A stretch of 64,000 nt of DNA from Puia dinghuensis (lineage in GTDB: Bacteria > Bacteroidota > Bacteroidia > Chitinophagales > Chitinophagaceae), in assembly GCA_026225275.1 (NCBI GenBank), contig JAMFSL010000073.1, forward strand, positions 1 to 64,000. Reading direction: 5' to 3'. The notes beneath the pieces were generated by a model. It saw only the letters and a list, made by a program, of their open reading frames with translations, was not told the DNA's origin and searched no databases. Shown here piece by piece: positions 17,716-27,504 of the stretch (position 1 is the stretch's first letter; every line of letters begins with the position of its first letter). The position numbers and the translations under genes were made by a program.

Positions 17716-18285
17716 TTGCATTCCCGAATCCTGACTGACGAAAAAAACCTTTTACAGCAAATAGCGCAGGGGGATGAGGCTGCGTTCTCCACATTATTTT
17801 ACGCCTACCTGGATATCCTGCAAACTTTTATTATGAAGTTGACGCGGTCGACCACTGACACAGAAGAGGTTGTGCAGGAGACTTTTATGCGTTTATGGAT
17901 GGGTCGGGACAAATTGGCGGAGGTGCGGAGCCTGCACGCCTGGATCTATACCATTGCGGCTAACGAGTGCTATAAATTTTTGAAGAAGAGGAGCAGCCGG
18001 GAACAGGGTCTTGCGCCCATAGAAAGGCTGGTGGAGGCTGATGGAGGTGATGATGCGGTGGTGGAAGGGCTGGACCTGAAGGAGGTGCACCAATTGATCA
18101 TTGAGGCGGTTGGCCGACTGCCGGCCCAACGGCGGCGGGTCTATCAAATGAGCCGGGATGAGGGGATGAAGATCGGGGAGATTGCGGAGCGGCTGGGTAT
18201 TTCACCTAATACTGTCAAAAATACGCTTGTTATGTCGCTGGGGTTTATCCGAAAATACCTGGCCGAGCGGGGGCATGAGTTGTGA
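17716..18285 (+). CDS. ECF RNA polymerase sigma factor, TTG start
   Basis: A 189-residue sigma-70 family factor of the Bacteroidota FecI-like group. Region 2 is seen at TDTEEVVQETFMRLW and region 4 at MKIGEIAERLGISPNTVKNTLV. The start appears to be TTG at 17716: an in-frame TAA at 17698 rules out an upstream ATG, and the protein must begin before LLQQIAQGDEAAF. It lies 86 bp before a FecR anti-sigma gene and a SusC/SusD pair, so it probably directs transcription of that receptor system when the FecR protein signals. Confidence 0.92.
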   Translation: MHSRILTDEKNLLQQIAQGDEAAFSTLFYAYLDILQTFIMKLTRSTTDTEEVVQETFMRLWMGRDKLAEVRSLHAWIYTIAANECYKFLKKRSSREQGLAPIERLVEADGGDDAVVEGLDLKEVHQLIIEAVGRLPAQRRRVYQMSRDEGMKIGEIAERLGISPNTVKNTLVMSLGFIRKYLAERGHEL

Positions 18286-18371
18286 GTGGGGTAGGGGTGC
18301 TAAAAAGAATATTTATTTCAGCAATAGTCCTAATTGGCCGCGTGGTGTTCTTTTAATGTGGAGGGGCTATT

Positions 18372-19604
18372 ATGCAATCACAGCGCATTCATTATTTATT
18401 GGACCGGTACATCAAAGGACTTCTGACCGGGGAGGATGAGCGGGAACTTGCTAAACTTTTGCAGGATCCGGCGCAGGAATCTTTTTTCCGGGAGGAGCTG
18501 GTGAGGTTTTTAGAGGCGGAGGCATTAATTGATGGTGTTGCCGGGCGTGAAGAAGTGACGGAGGGTGGAGAGGCTTGGGAACCCGTGTTGCAACGCGTGC
18601 TGTCAGTGGATAAGAGCGGGGTGGGTGAGGTCGAGAAAGGTGTACTGCGACGTCTTGGGTATGGGCTGCGGCGATGGAGTGTTGCCGCGATCTTGTTGTT
18701 GCTTGCCGGCGGCGGCGTCCTGTTATTTCTTCGCGGGCGTGAGGCCAAGCCTATAGTGACCGTTGCGGTGAAACCGGCTGCACGGATCCAGCCCGGGGCG
18801 AACAAGGCGGTTTTGACATTGGCGAACGGGCAGCAGATCATCCTGAACAATGTGCAGAATGGTACGATCGGCCAGCAGGGAAATATCCGGGTGATCAAAC
18901 TGGACAGTGGTCAATTGGCGTATGCGACCCCGACGGCAGCTTCGCCGGCAGACCAGTTGGCGAAGGACCTTCTCTATAATACTATTACTACTCCCCGGGG
19001 CGGTCAATACCAGGTGACTATGGCGGATGGAACGAAGGTTTGGCTGAATGCCGAGTCTTCCATACGCTTCCCCACAGCTTTTACAGGCAAGAACAGGGAA
19101 GTGGAACTGACTGGCGAGGCCTATTTCGAGGTGAAAGCGGACAAAGACAAGCCTTTTCTGGTGAAGGCCGGGCAGACGGAGACGCGGGTACTTGGAACCA
19201 GTTTCAATATTATGGCTTATTCCGACGAGGGTGCGGTAAAGGCGACTTTGCTGGATGGTGCGGTGAGCATGGGATTGGGGACGCATAGCGCTCTGCTGCA
19301 GCCCGGTGAGCAGGGGCAATACGATGAAAGCAGGGGCAGTATGGCGACCCGGATGGTCAATACACGGGCAGTGGTGGCCTGGAAGGACGGTTATTATTTC
19401 TTTGACCGGACGCCGGTGAAAAGTGTGATGCGGCAGATTGCCCGGTGGTATGACGTGACGATTGTTTACCAAGGTGCGGCACCTAAGGATGAGATTGTTG
19501 GGAAATTGCCCCGTACGGCTGATGTATTGGAGGTGCTGCATATCATGGAACTCATCGGCATCCGATTTAAAATAGAAGGAAAGACGATCATCGTCCGGGG
19601 ATAG
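18372..19604 (+). CDS. FecR-family anti-sigma factor
   Basis: A 410-residue inner-membrane regulator. The cytoplasmic N-terminal domain (LLDRYIKGLLTGEDERELAKLL) binds the sigma factor. A single transmembrane helix (about residues 98-116) leads to the periplasmic FecR domain (TTPRGGQYQVTMADGTKVWLNAESS) and a C-terminal STN-like DUF4974 domain (DVLEVLHIMELIGIRFKIEG). It is expected to relay occupancy of the downstream SusC receptor, through that receptor's STN domain, to the ECF sigma factor encoded just upstream. Confidence 0.93.
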   Translation: MQSQRIHYLLDRYIKGLLTGEDERELAKLLQDPAQESFFREELVRFLEAEALIDGVAGREEVTEGGEAWEPVLQRVLSVDKSGVGEVEKGVLRRLGYGLRRWSVAAILLLLAGGGVLLFLRGREAKPIVTVAVKPAARIQPGANKAVLTLANGQQIILNNVQNGTIGQQGNIRVIKLDSGQLAYATPTAASPADQLAKDLLYNTITTPRGGQYQVTMADGTKVWLNAESSIRFPTAFTGKNREVELTGEAYFEVKADKDKPFLVKAGQTETRVLGTSFNIMAYSDEGAVKATLLDGAVSMGLGTHSALLQPGEQGQYDESRGSMATRMVNTRAVVAWKDGYYFFDRTPVKSVMRQIARWYDVTIVYQGAAPKDEIVGKLPRTADVLEVLHIMELIGIRFKIEGKTIIVRG

Positions 19605-19814
19605 ACAGAATGGGGTAGCGATTCAGCAGAAACCAAAAACCATTGCATATGGAAACGTAGAATCCTTCGCGGAGACTCCATAAAAAACCGGAAGCGCTTG
19701 CAACACTTCCGGCTGACATCCTGGTTACCCAGGAATATATGGGGTATCCCACGCAAAAAATGTTCGCTTCTTAGACAGACTTTTTCACGTTCAAAAACCC
19801 AACTCATCAAAAGT
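19605..19814 (+). promoter_or_regulatory. Leader region of susC with two hairpins
   Basis: The 210-bp stretch between fecR and susC contains CCGGAAG-11 nt-CTTCCGG (19688-19712) and a smaller CCTGG-TTAC-CCAGG-type hairpin (19720-19733). Neither is followed by a T-run, so these look like leader structures rather than terminators. The ORF track reads 39 codons through the last part of this region, which I regard as untranslated. Confidence 0.4.
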
Positions 19815-22800
19815 ATGGAATTATTGACTCTTTCCACACCCCCATCCGGTGGGGTGGAATTTTTCCCATCCAGGGGAAAATTGCTTGCTAAAACGCTACT
19901 AATTATGAGGTTGACAGCCATCTTCTTATTAGCTACTGCCTTACAGATCTCCGCTAAAGGGGTTTCCCAAAAGATTTCGATCTCGGGAAAGAAGCTGCCT
20001 TTGGAGAAAGTCTTTGCTACTGTCGAGCAGCAAAGCGGCTATTCTTTTATTTACAAGTACAACGACCTGGTGCAGGCGCGGCCGGTGGACCTGCATCTGA
20101 GGAATGCGGATATCCGGACGGTGATGAATGCCTGTTTGAAAGAGCAGAACCTGACGTATACGATCGAGAAAAATATCATTGCCATCAGGGCGGTGGGAGA
20201 TGAGGGAGCGAGCCTGGCGGAGACTGTAGTGACCGCAATACAGGCCGCACTGGTCACGGGGACAGTAAAAAACGAGCAGGGGGAAGTCCTTGCGGGTGTG
20301 ACCGTGCTGTTGAAAGGCACACAGAAATCGGTGCTGACCAATGACAAGGGAGAATTTTCGATCCAGGCGAATGAAGGTGAGATCCTGGTGTTCACGTACG
20401 TAGGTTATAGCGCCAAGGAGGTGACTATCGGAACGGATAAGACGTTGTCGGTAGTGATGACCGTAGGGCAGAGCGACCTGGGTGCGGTAGTGATCACGGC
20501 GCTGGGTATCAGAAGGTCTGAAAAGTCGCTGACGTACGCCGCGCAACAGGTGGATGGCGAGCAACTGACGACGGTGAAGACGGACAACCTGATGAATTCG
20601 TTGAACGGTAAGGTTGCCGGGTTGACGATTTCGCCCAGCGCTTCAGGGGTAGGCGGCTCAGTGAAGGTGATCCTGCGTGGCAGCCGGTCAGCCAACGGTA
20701 ACAACCAGCCTTTATATGTGATCGACGGTATTCCGATCAGCAATACCAGCAATGGTAATACCCAGCCCAACAGTACCTACGGAGGCTCACCCGATGGTGG
20801 TGACGGGATCTCCAATCTGAATCCAGAGGATATCGCCAGCGTTACCGTACTGGAAGGCGCCAGCGCTGCGGCGCTATACGGCAGCCAGGCGGAGAACGGG
20901 GTGATCCTGATCACCACCAAGCATGGCAAGGCCGGGCAGACACAGATCAATTATTCTTCTTCCATTTTTGCTCAGCAGACGGCCTACCGGCCCAAATTCC
21001 AGAGCTCTTACGGCCAGACGTCGACAGGCGCTGTCGACAGCTGGGGATCGGCTATCAGCGGTTCGCCGGATAACCTTTCGCCATTCTTCCAGACCGGTAG
21101 TAACTGGACCAATTCGGTCAGCCTGTCCGGCGGCACGACCAATGCTCAGACCTATTTTTCATACGCCAATACGGCCGCAACTGGGGTAGAGCCTAATAAC
21201 AAACTGGACCGCAATAATTTTACGGTACGTGAAACGGCCAAGGCGCTGAATAACAAGCTGACGATCGATGCGAATGTCAACTATATCTATCAGAAGATCA
21301 ACAACAGCCCGGCGTTGGGCATCTATTCGAACCCTTTGATCAGCTTGTATTTGTATCCCCGGGGTCAGAGCATAGCGCCATATAAGCATGACTATCTCAA
21401 CCCCGATGCGACCGGGTATGCCCGGCAGGTCTGGCCGATCGTCGATAAATCATTGTACCAGGAGAATCCCTGGTGGATAACCAACGAGCAGCCGGGCGTA
21501 GCGAACAGGAACCGCGTGCTTTTCAACGGCAGCCTGCGGTATGATGTGAGCAAATGGCTCTATGTCCAGGTGAGGGGTAATGTGGACCGGATCGCAGACA
21601 CTTATCAGCACGACGAGTATTCCGGGACCAACAGTTATTACAATTCCAACGGCAATGGTACCCTGTCCATCAATGACCAGACAACGGAGCAGAAGTACGG
21701 CGACTTTATCATCAACTTCAACCCGGCATTGCATACAGCCTTTAAGGTCGACGGATTTGTCGGCGGAAGCATTACCGACAATACGGTAACTGGTTTGAAT
21801 GGGGGCGGTAATCTCTCCACGCCGGATTTCTTTGCGTTGAGCAATGTCATTGTGACGCTGCCGAACCAGACGACGCTGAACACCAGCCCGATAACAACCT
21901 ATCAGGCAGGATCATACCCGCTGCATAGCCAGATCCAGTCATTTTTTGGCAATGCGAACCTGTCCTATAAAGACTGGCTATACCTGGCGCTGACTGCGAG
22001 GAACGACTGGTCGTCCAACCTGGCCTTCACCCCGAACGACTCCTATTTCTATCCCAGTGCAGGCTTATCGGTGATCCTGTCTCAGCTGCTGCACCTGCCT
22101 ACCTGGATCAGCTATGCGAAGGTCAGAGGATCGTATGCGCAGGTCGGCAATACTGTACCACCCTACCTGACCTATATTCAGAATACGCAGAATTCCAGCG
22201 GACAGCTGGTGTTCAATACGAATGAAGCCTTCCGGACGCTGAAGCCCGAGAAGACGCATTCCACGGAATTGGGAACGGAATGGCGATTCTTCGACAACCG
22301 GCTGAACTTCACGTTCACTTATTACAAGACGAACACATTGAACCAGTATTTCCCAGTCTCGCCGGTAGTGGCTTCGTTGGTGTCGACGGGCTATGTGAAT
22401 GCGGGGAATATCCAGAATGACGGGATTGAATTCACGCTGAGCTATAATGTGATCCGGGGCAGGAAGTTCGACTGGACCACTTCCTTCAATGGCGCAATGA
22501 ACCGCAACAAGATCCTCGATGTGGATTCGAAAGACAGCATCACTAAATTCGTGCTGACCGGGAACGATAACAATAATTATGAGTCGCAGTTGGTGAAGGG
22601 TGGAGAATATGGAGACATTTATGGCTATACGCTGGTCAAGAATGCTTCAGGCAAGATCGTCTTTAACGGCAACGGAACGGCGGCGACCCCTTATACTCCG
22701 CAGCAGAGCAGCGTCTTCAATTATATTGGCAATCCCAATCCGAAATTCCAGCTGGGATGGCGAAATGACTTTACCTACGGCAAATGGAACCTGGGCGTCC

Positions 22801-23255
22801 TGGTCGACGGCAAATTCGGCGGGCACGTGCTGTCGATGACACAGGGTATCCTGGATCAGTATGGTGTCTCCAAAGTTACCGGGGATGCGCGTAATGCAGG
22901 TGGGGTAAAAGTGAATGGGGTGGATGCGAACGGCAATCCTCTCACCTCCGAAGTGACGGCCAAGGCCTGGTATGAAGCGATAGGAGGCCGGAACGGTATT
23001 TCCGGGGAGTATATGTACAGCGCTACAGTCATCCGGCTGCGTGAAGCGTCGCTGGGGTATATAGTACCGATACCACAGGGGTTTTTCAAGTCCGTCAAGG
23101 TATCACTGGTTGGCCGGAACCTGATCTATTTCTACAAACCGGCGCCTTTCGATCCTGAGCTGACGATGTCCACCGGCAATGGCCTTTCCGGTGTGGATGT
23201 GTTCAACCAGCCTGCGACGAGGAATATGGGCCTGAGTATAAATGCCAGCTTTTAA
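19815..23255 (+). CDS. susC-like: SusC/RagA-family TonB-linked outer-membrane protein (signal-transducing type)
   Basis: A receptor of about 1146 residues. The signal region (LIMRLTAIFLLATALQISAKG) is followed by an STN domain (KISISGKKLPLEKVFATVEQQSG), a carboxypeptidase-like beta-sandwich (VTGTVKNEQGEVLAGVTVLLKGT), a plug (NSLNGKVAGLTISPSASG, GSRSANGNNQPLYVIDGI) and a large barrel. The STN domain marks it as the sensor for the upstream FecR/ECF pair. The STN-to-plug region reads VVITALGIRR, a variant of SusC that I associate with SusD-like_2 partners, in agreement with the next gene. I chose ATG 19815; ATG 19905 is the other candidate. Substrate unknown, since no enzyme gene is attached. 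Confidence 0.93.
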   Translation: MELLTLSTPPSGGVEFFPSRGKLLAKTLLIMRLTAIFLLATALQISAKGVSQKISISGKKLPLEKVFATVEQQSGYSFIYKYNDLVQARPVDLHLRNADIRTVMNACLKEQNLTYTIEKNIIAIRAVGDEGASLAETVVTAIQAALVTGTVKNEQGEVLAGVTVLLKGTQKSVLTNDKGEFSIQANEGEILVFTYVGYSAKEVTIGTDKTLSVVMTVGQSDLGAVVITALGIRRSEKSLTYAAQQVDGEQLTTVKTDNLMNSLNGKVAGLTISPSASGVGGSVKVILRGSRSANGNNQPLYVIDGIPISNTSNGNTQPNSTYGGSPDGGDGISNLNPEDIASVTVLEGASAAALYGSQAENGVILITTKHGKAGQTQINYSSSIFAQQTAYRPKFQSSYGQTSTGAVDSWGSAISGSPDNLSPFFQTGSNWTNSVSLSGGTTNAQTYFSYANTAATGVEPNNKLDRNNFTVRETAKALNNKLTIDANVNYIYQKINNSPALGIYSNPLISLYLYPRGQSIAPYKHDYLNPDATGYARQVWPIVDKSLYQENPWWITNEQPGVANRNRVLFNGSLRYDVSKWLYVQVRGNVDRIADTYQHDEYSGTNSYYNSNGNGTLSINDQTTEQKYGDFIINFNPALHTAFKVDGFVGGSITDNTVTGLNGGGNLSTPDFFALSNVIVTLPNQTTLNTSPITTYQAGSYPLHSQIQSFFGNANLSYKDWLYLALTARNDWSSNLAFTPNDSYFYPSAGLSVILSQLLHLPTWISYAKVRGSYAQVGNTVPPYLTYIQNTQNSSGQLVFNTNEAFRTLKPEKTHSTELGTEWRFFDNRLNFTFTYYKTNTLNQYFPVSPVVASLVSTGYVNAGNIQNDGIEFTLSYNVIRGRKFDWTTSFNGAMNRNKILDVDSKDSITKFVLTGNDNNNYESQLVKGGEYGDIYGYTLVKNASGKIVFNGNGTAATPYTPQQSSVFNYIGNPNPKFQLGWRNDFTYGKWNLGVLVDGKFGGHVLSMTQGILDQYGVSKVTGDARNAGGVKVNGVDANGNPLTSEVTAKAWYEAIGGRNGISGEYMYSATVIRLREASLGYIVPIPQGFFKSVKVSLVGRNLIYFYKPAPFDPELTMSTGNGLSGVDVFNQPATRNMGLSINASF

Positions 23256-23278
23256 TCAAAACATTTCAAACTTTTGCC

Positions 23279-24889
23279 ATGAAGATGCAATTCAATAGCG
23301 GATCAGCTGTTTTGTTCGCCTCGCTGCTAATAGGGGCCAGCAGCTGTACGAAGAATTTCGAATCATACGACACCAATCCGACGAGTCTGTCCAGCAGTCA
23401 GACCATCGCTATATTGCCGACGGCTTTCGGTCCGTTGGAGCAGAATATTTATCATAACTACCAAACGGCGCAGAACCTGAGTGCGGATGCGTATGGCGGG
23501 TATTTTATGACGCCGACCCCATTCAAGGCCTCGGATAACCTGAACTACTTCCTGGTGGATGGCTGGGATGTGAATGGCTTTAATGACATGTATAATTATG
23601 AGATGTCTCCTGTCGCCAAAATTGCTGCGGCGGGGACACGCACTGCGCGGCCGGATTACTGGGCTATTGCGCTGATCATGCAGGTAGAGGCCATGGACAG
23701 GTGTACCGATCGTTTCGGCCCCATTCCTTACAGTAAGGCGGGGACTTCGCTGACGTCGGAACCTTATGACAGTCAGCAGGATATCTACAACCTGTTCTTC
23801 CTTCAGCTGGACACGGCGGTCAGTAATCTCGAGACCTATATTGCTGCCAATCCCGGATCAGCGCCACTAGGCGCTAGTGACCTGGTCTATGGCGGAAATT
23901 ATGTCGAGTGGGTGAAATTTGCCAACTCGCTCCGGCTCAGGCTGGCCATGCGGATTGTGAAGGCCGATCCTACTACGGCACAGACCCAGGCAGAAAAGGC
24001 GCTGACCGACACTGGTGGCGTGATGACCGTGAAGGCAGATGATGCGCTGGTCGCTCAGTCGGGGGGGCGCAACAATGATATCTGGCAGGTGACGGCTTCT
24101 TACGGGAATAACAACATGAATGCGGCGCTGATGACGTATATGGTGGGATTCAATGACCCCCGGTTGCCGGTATATGCTACTCCGGCTACGGATGCATCGG
24201 TGGTGGCTGCTTTGGGCAGCGGGTACTATGAAGGGATCCGTATCGGCATCAATTTAACGCAGTCGCTCTACCAGGGTTTTGCCCTTCCTAATTGCACACT
24301 GCCGAGTATTCAGACGGCGCCATTTGCGCAGACGGCGCCGCAGTATATCATGACGGCTGCAGAAGTATGGTTCCTCAAGGCGGAGGCTGCGCTTCGTGGC
24401 TGGGCCAATGCCGGGACTGTGCAGACCGATTATCAAACCGGCATCACTACTTCATTTACGCAATGGGGGGTCAGTAGCAGCACCTATCTCACCGATAATA
24501 CCAGCACGGAGACCGCACTTGTGGACCCGCGGAATTCCGCGAACAATTCACCGGCTTTATCGACCATCACTATTGCCTGGGACCCGGCGGCTTCGCAGGA
24601 GACCATGCTGGAGCGCATTATCACCCAGAAATGGATTGCGATGTACCCCGACGGTCAGGAGGCCTGGGCGGACTACCGCCGGACGGGCTATCCCCGGCTG
24701 TTCCCGGTGGTCAATAATTTCAGCGGCGGCACGATCAGTACCTCGGTGCAGATCCGCCGGCTGGCTTATCCCTCCAACGAATACACGACCAACAGTGTAG
24801 CGGTCAATGCGGCGGTGGCCAATCTGCTGGGCGGCCCGGACAATGGCGGGACGCGGCTATGGTGGGATACGGGTGGGTCAAATTTTTAG
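23279..24889 (+). CDS. susD-like: SusD/RagB-family nutrient-binding lipoprotein (SusD-like_2 type)
   Basis: A 536-residue outer-membrane lipoprotein. The lipobox ASSC is followed by TKNFESYDTNPTSLS, the usual start of SusD-like_2 proteins. The body has TPR-like helices (EVWFLKAEAALRGW) and a C-terminal block (ERIITQKWIAMYPDGQEAWADYRRTGYP) typical of this group. It forms the lid of the SusC transporter. It lies 23 bp after susC and is closed by a strong terminator, so the sigma, FecR, SusC and SusD genes form a complete regulated unit without hydrolases. Confidence 0.93.
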   Translation: MKMQFNSGSAVLFASLLIGASSCTKNFESYDTNPTSLSSSQTIAILPTAFGPLEQNIYHNYQTAQNLSADAYGGYFMTPTPFKASDNLNYFLVDGWDVNGFNDMYNYEMSPVAKIAAAGTRTARPDYWAIALIMQVEAMDRCTDRFGPIPYSKAGTSLTSEPYDSQQDIYNLFFLQLDTAVSNLETYIAANPGSAPLGASDLVYGGNYVEWVKFANSLRLRLAMRIVKADPTTAQTQAEKALTDTGGVMTVKADDALVAQSGGRNNDIWQVTASYGNNNMNAALMTYMVGFNDPRLPVYATPATDASVVAALGSGYYEGIRIGINLTQSLYQGFALPNCTLPSIQTAPFAQTAPQYIMTAAEVWFLKAEAALRGWANAGTVQTDYQTGITTSFTQWGVSSSTYLTDNTSTETALVDPRNSANNSPALSTITIAWDPAASQETMLERIITQKWIAMYPDGQEAWADYRRTGYPRLFPVVNNFSGGTISTSVQIRRLAYPSNEYTTNSVAVNAAVANLLGGPDNGGTRLWWDTGGSNF

Positions 24890-24925
24890 GTTAAGGTTCA
24901 CTACATACTACACATGAGGAATAGG

Positions 24926-24955
24926 GAAGCCGGCTTAGCGCCGGCTTCTTTTTTT
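24926..24955 (+). terminator. Rho-independent terminator after susD
   Basis: GAAGCCGGC-TTAGC-GCCGGCTTC is a perfect 9-bp GC-rich stem followed directly by seven T residues. It lies 37 bp after the SusD stop codon. The convergent bestrophin-like gene ends just beyond it. Confidence 0.93.
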
Positions 24956-24969
24956 AGGGGAACAGATTT

Positions 24970-25923
24970 TTAAGTGAGCAGGTAATTTGTTGGTGGCGGC
25001 GGGTCGGGCATCAGGGGGCGTTCGGCCATTTCAAGCACTGCATTTTCAAGATTGCGGCACATGGCATCGAGGGGGAGGTCGTTGGGGGATGTTCCGAAGG
25101 GGTCTTCGAGTTCATCTGCGATCGCCTCGAGGGCGACGTAGGTATAGGCGATGAAGACGACGATGGGGGGCATTGTCCAACCGAGGCTGTCGAGCAGGCC
25201 GAGTGGCAGGAGGAAGCAATAGATATAAACCGTGCGGTGGATGAGCACGCTGTAAGAATAAGGCAGGGGGGTATTAGCGATGCGTTCGCAGCCACCGAGC
25301 ATATCGAAGGCCAGCGAGAGATTGTCGTCGAAGGCGACCTGCCGGACCGAGTCCATGCGGCCCTGCAGACGGGCTGCCTGTATCCAGCAGCCCATTTCTT
25401 TGATCAGCATGGCGGGTTTGAAGCGGGCCTGACCGATGCGGGTGGCGACGTCCGGGGGAAGGAGCCTGGTCAAATCAGGGGTGGGGTCGGTTTTGCGGAG
25501 CTGGTGTTTGAGTGCGTAGGCCAGAGCGATCGAGTAATTGATAAAAAGAGTACGGCCCTGGGTATTGGCGGGGTCGGGAGCAGTTAAGGGGCTGTTTTCA
25601 TCCACCGGGTCGATAAGGGTGAGTGCCTGCAGGGCGAGGGAGCGGGATGTATTGAGGAGTCCGCCCCAGAGTTTTCTTCCTTCCCAGAAGCGATCATAGC
25701 TGGCGCTATTGCGGAAGCCGAGGAACAGGGCCAGCGCGATGCCGAACAGGGTGAATGGCGCAGGGTTGAGGTGGAGGCTATAATGGAAGATAAAGTCTTT
25801 GACGAGGACGACGATAGTCGACCAGATGAACAGCAATAGCAGCTGTGGCAGTAATTTGGGTAGAACGGAACCATGCCAGACGAGCAGCATTTTGAACCAA
25901 TGTAGTTTTTGGCGAATGATCAT
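24970..25923 (-). CDS. Bestrophin-family (UPF0187) ion-channel protein
   Basis: A 317-residue membrane protein. It has the N-terminal hydrophobic helix pair (LPQLLLLFIWSTIVVLV) and the family signature LFLGFRNSASYDRFWEGRKLWGGLLNTSR. Later helices include YSVLIHRTVYIYCFLLPLGLLD and a C-terminal block with EAIADELEDPFGTSPNDLPLD. Bacterial bestrophins are pentameric channels, often cation- or anion-selective. It is a single minus-strand gene between two plus-strand units. Confidence 0.92.
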   Translation of the reverse strand: MIIRQKLHWFKMLLVWHGSVLPKLLPQLLLLFIWSTIVVLVKDFIFHYSLHLNPAPFTLFGIALALFLGFRNSASYDRFWEGRKLWGGLLNTSRSLALQALTLIDPVDENSPLTAPDPANTQGRTLFINYSIALAYALKHQLRKTDPTPDLTRLLPPDVATRIGQARFKPAMLIKEMGCWIQAARLQGRMDSVRQVAFDDNLSLAFDMLGGCERIANTPLPYSYSVLIHRTVYIYCFLLPLGLLDSLGWTMPPIVVFIAYTYVALEAIADELEDPFGTSPNDLPLDAMCRNLENAVLEMAERPLMPDPPPPTNYLLT

Positions 25924-26027
25924 GCCAATAAAGATCGGTGATTTCCGGTAGGGGGTGCAATATTAACTCATCATTAATTCAGCGTTTCGGGCAGGGGGTG
26001 ACTCTATGGGTGTAGAAGTTTTTACCT

Positions 26028-27476
26028 ATGTTCGTCATCCATCAAACTCCCTGGACTGTCATGCAAGTACTATTTAATTTTATTACCCTTCCTTTCCTGG
26101 GAGAGGTGAATCTAACCGGAGGACTACTCATCTTATTCTTTCTCTGTCTGTTTGCGGTTGTTTGTTTCGAATTTGTCAATGGTTTCCATGATACAGCCAA
26201 TGCCGTGGCCACCGTTATCTATACCAAGGCGCTGAAGCCGATGGTAGCGGTGCCCTGGTCAGGGTTCTGGAATTTCATGGGTGTATTCACCGGTGGCGTT
26301 GCCGTAGCCATGGGTATCCTCAAGCTGGTGCCGCTGAACGAGATGATGGCCTTGCCGGTAAAAGTGGGTGCTGTGTTGGTGCTGGCAGTGTTGCTGGCTT
26401 CGATCATCTGGAATCTGGGTACCTGGTGGCTGGGTATACCCTGTTCGAGCTCGCATACGCTGATTGGGGCAATGATCGGCGCCGGTCTTGGATTTACTAT
26501 CTTTTATAAGGGCAGTGTCAACTGGGACAAAGCCGGAGAGATAGGGTTGTCGCTGATCATATCACCGTTGATCGGTTTTGGTCTGGCCATGCTGCTGATG
26601 CTTTTCCTGCGGCATGTGGTGAAGTCGCCGATCCTCTTTCATGCGCCGACTGGCGAAAACGACAGGCCACCTCTCCTGATCCGGTTGCTGCTGATCACGA
26701 CCTGTACGCTGGTCAGCTATTTTCACGGTAGCAATGACGGACAAAAGGGTGTCGGTCTGCTGATGCTGATCCTGATCGCCTTCCTGCCCGCCAAATTCGC
26801 CCTTGATCAACGGGTTGACGATAGCAAAATTTTAGTATCTTTAAATAGCATCGAAAGTACGTTGAAGGCGGATCCTACCACGGCGGGGCAGGAAACGATA
26901 AGCCACCTGGGTACGTCGATCGCCGCAGCTAAAGCTACGATTGCCGCAGGTCAGAGCCGGGATCCCAAGAATGTATTCCAGTTCCGGAAGCAGGTACAGG
27001 CTGTGGTCAAGAATGCGAGGGCAGTCGAGGCGGATAAGGGGATCACGCTGACGAACGATGCCCGGGCGGCATTGTCCAAAGGGATAAGGGAGATGAACAG
27101 TACGACCGATTATGCACCCATATGGGTTATCGCCATGATCTCCATTTCGCTGGGTATCGGAACGATGATTGGCTGGAAGAAGATAGTGACGACGATCGGG
27201 GAGAAGATCGGAAAGGAGCACCTGAACTATGCCCAGGGGGCTACTGCTGAAATCGTTGCCGCCGGCACGATCGGAATGAGCACCTGGTTTGGTCTCCCGG
27301 TGAGCACGACACATGTGCTATCCAGCGGTATCGCGGGCGCCATGGTGGCTTCGAACGGTACGAAAAATCTGAACAAGAATACGTTGAGGGCTATTGCGAT
27401 GGCGTGGATATTGACGCTGCCGGTATCGATTGCCCTGGCGTTTATCCTGTTCATGCTATTCCATTTATTTGTCTGA
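26028..27476 (+). CDS. Inorganic phosphate transporter, PiT family
   Basis: A 482-residue inner-membrane cation/phosphate symporter. The two inverted PiT signatures are present: NGFHDTANAVATVIYT near residue 47 and LPVSTTHVLSSGIAGAM near residue 424. Between the halves, around residues 265-365, lies a hydrophilic insert of about 100 residues (SLNSIESTLKADPTTAG...) that is predicted helical and presumably cytoplasmic. The start may be ATG 26061 rather than 26028. A universal stress protein gene follows after 28 bp, so phosphate uptake and a stress or energy signal may be linked. Confidence 0.93.
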   Translation: MFVIHQTPWTVMQVLFNFITLPFLGEVNLTGGLLILFFLCLFAVVCFEFVNGFHDTANAVATVIYTKALKPMVAVPWSGFWNFMGVFTGGVAVAMGILKLVPLNEMMALPVKVGAVLVLAVLLASIIWNLGTWWLGIPCSSSHTLIGAMIGAGLGFTIFYKGSVNWDKAGEIGLSLIISPLIGFGLAMLLMLFLRHVVKSPILFHAPTGENDRPPLLIRLLLITTCTLVSYFHGSNDGQKGVGLLMLILIAFLPAKFALDQRVDDSKILVSLNSIESTLKADPTTAGQETISHLGTSIAAAKATIAAGQSRDPKNVFQFRKQVQAVVKNARAVEADKGITLTNDARAALSKGIREMNSTTDYAPIWVIAMISISLGIGTMIGWKKIVTTIGEKIGKEHLNYAQGATAEIVAAGTIGMSTWFGLPVSTTHVLSSGIAGAMVASNGTKNLNKNTLRAIAMAWILTLPVSIALAFILFMLFHLFV

Positions 27477-27504
27477 TCGTTGAATCATCACTAACTCTTA
27501 CAAC

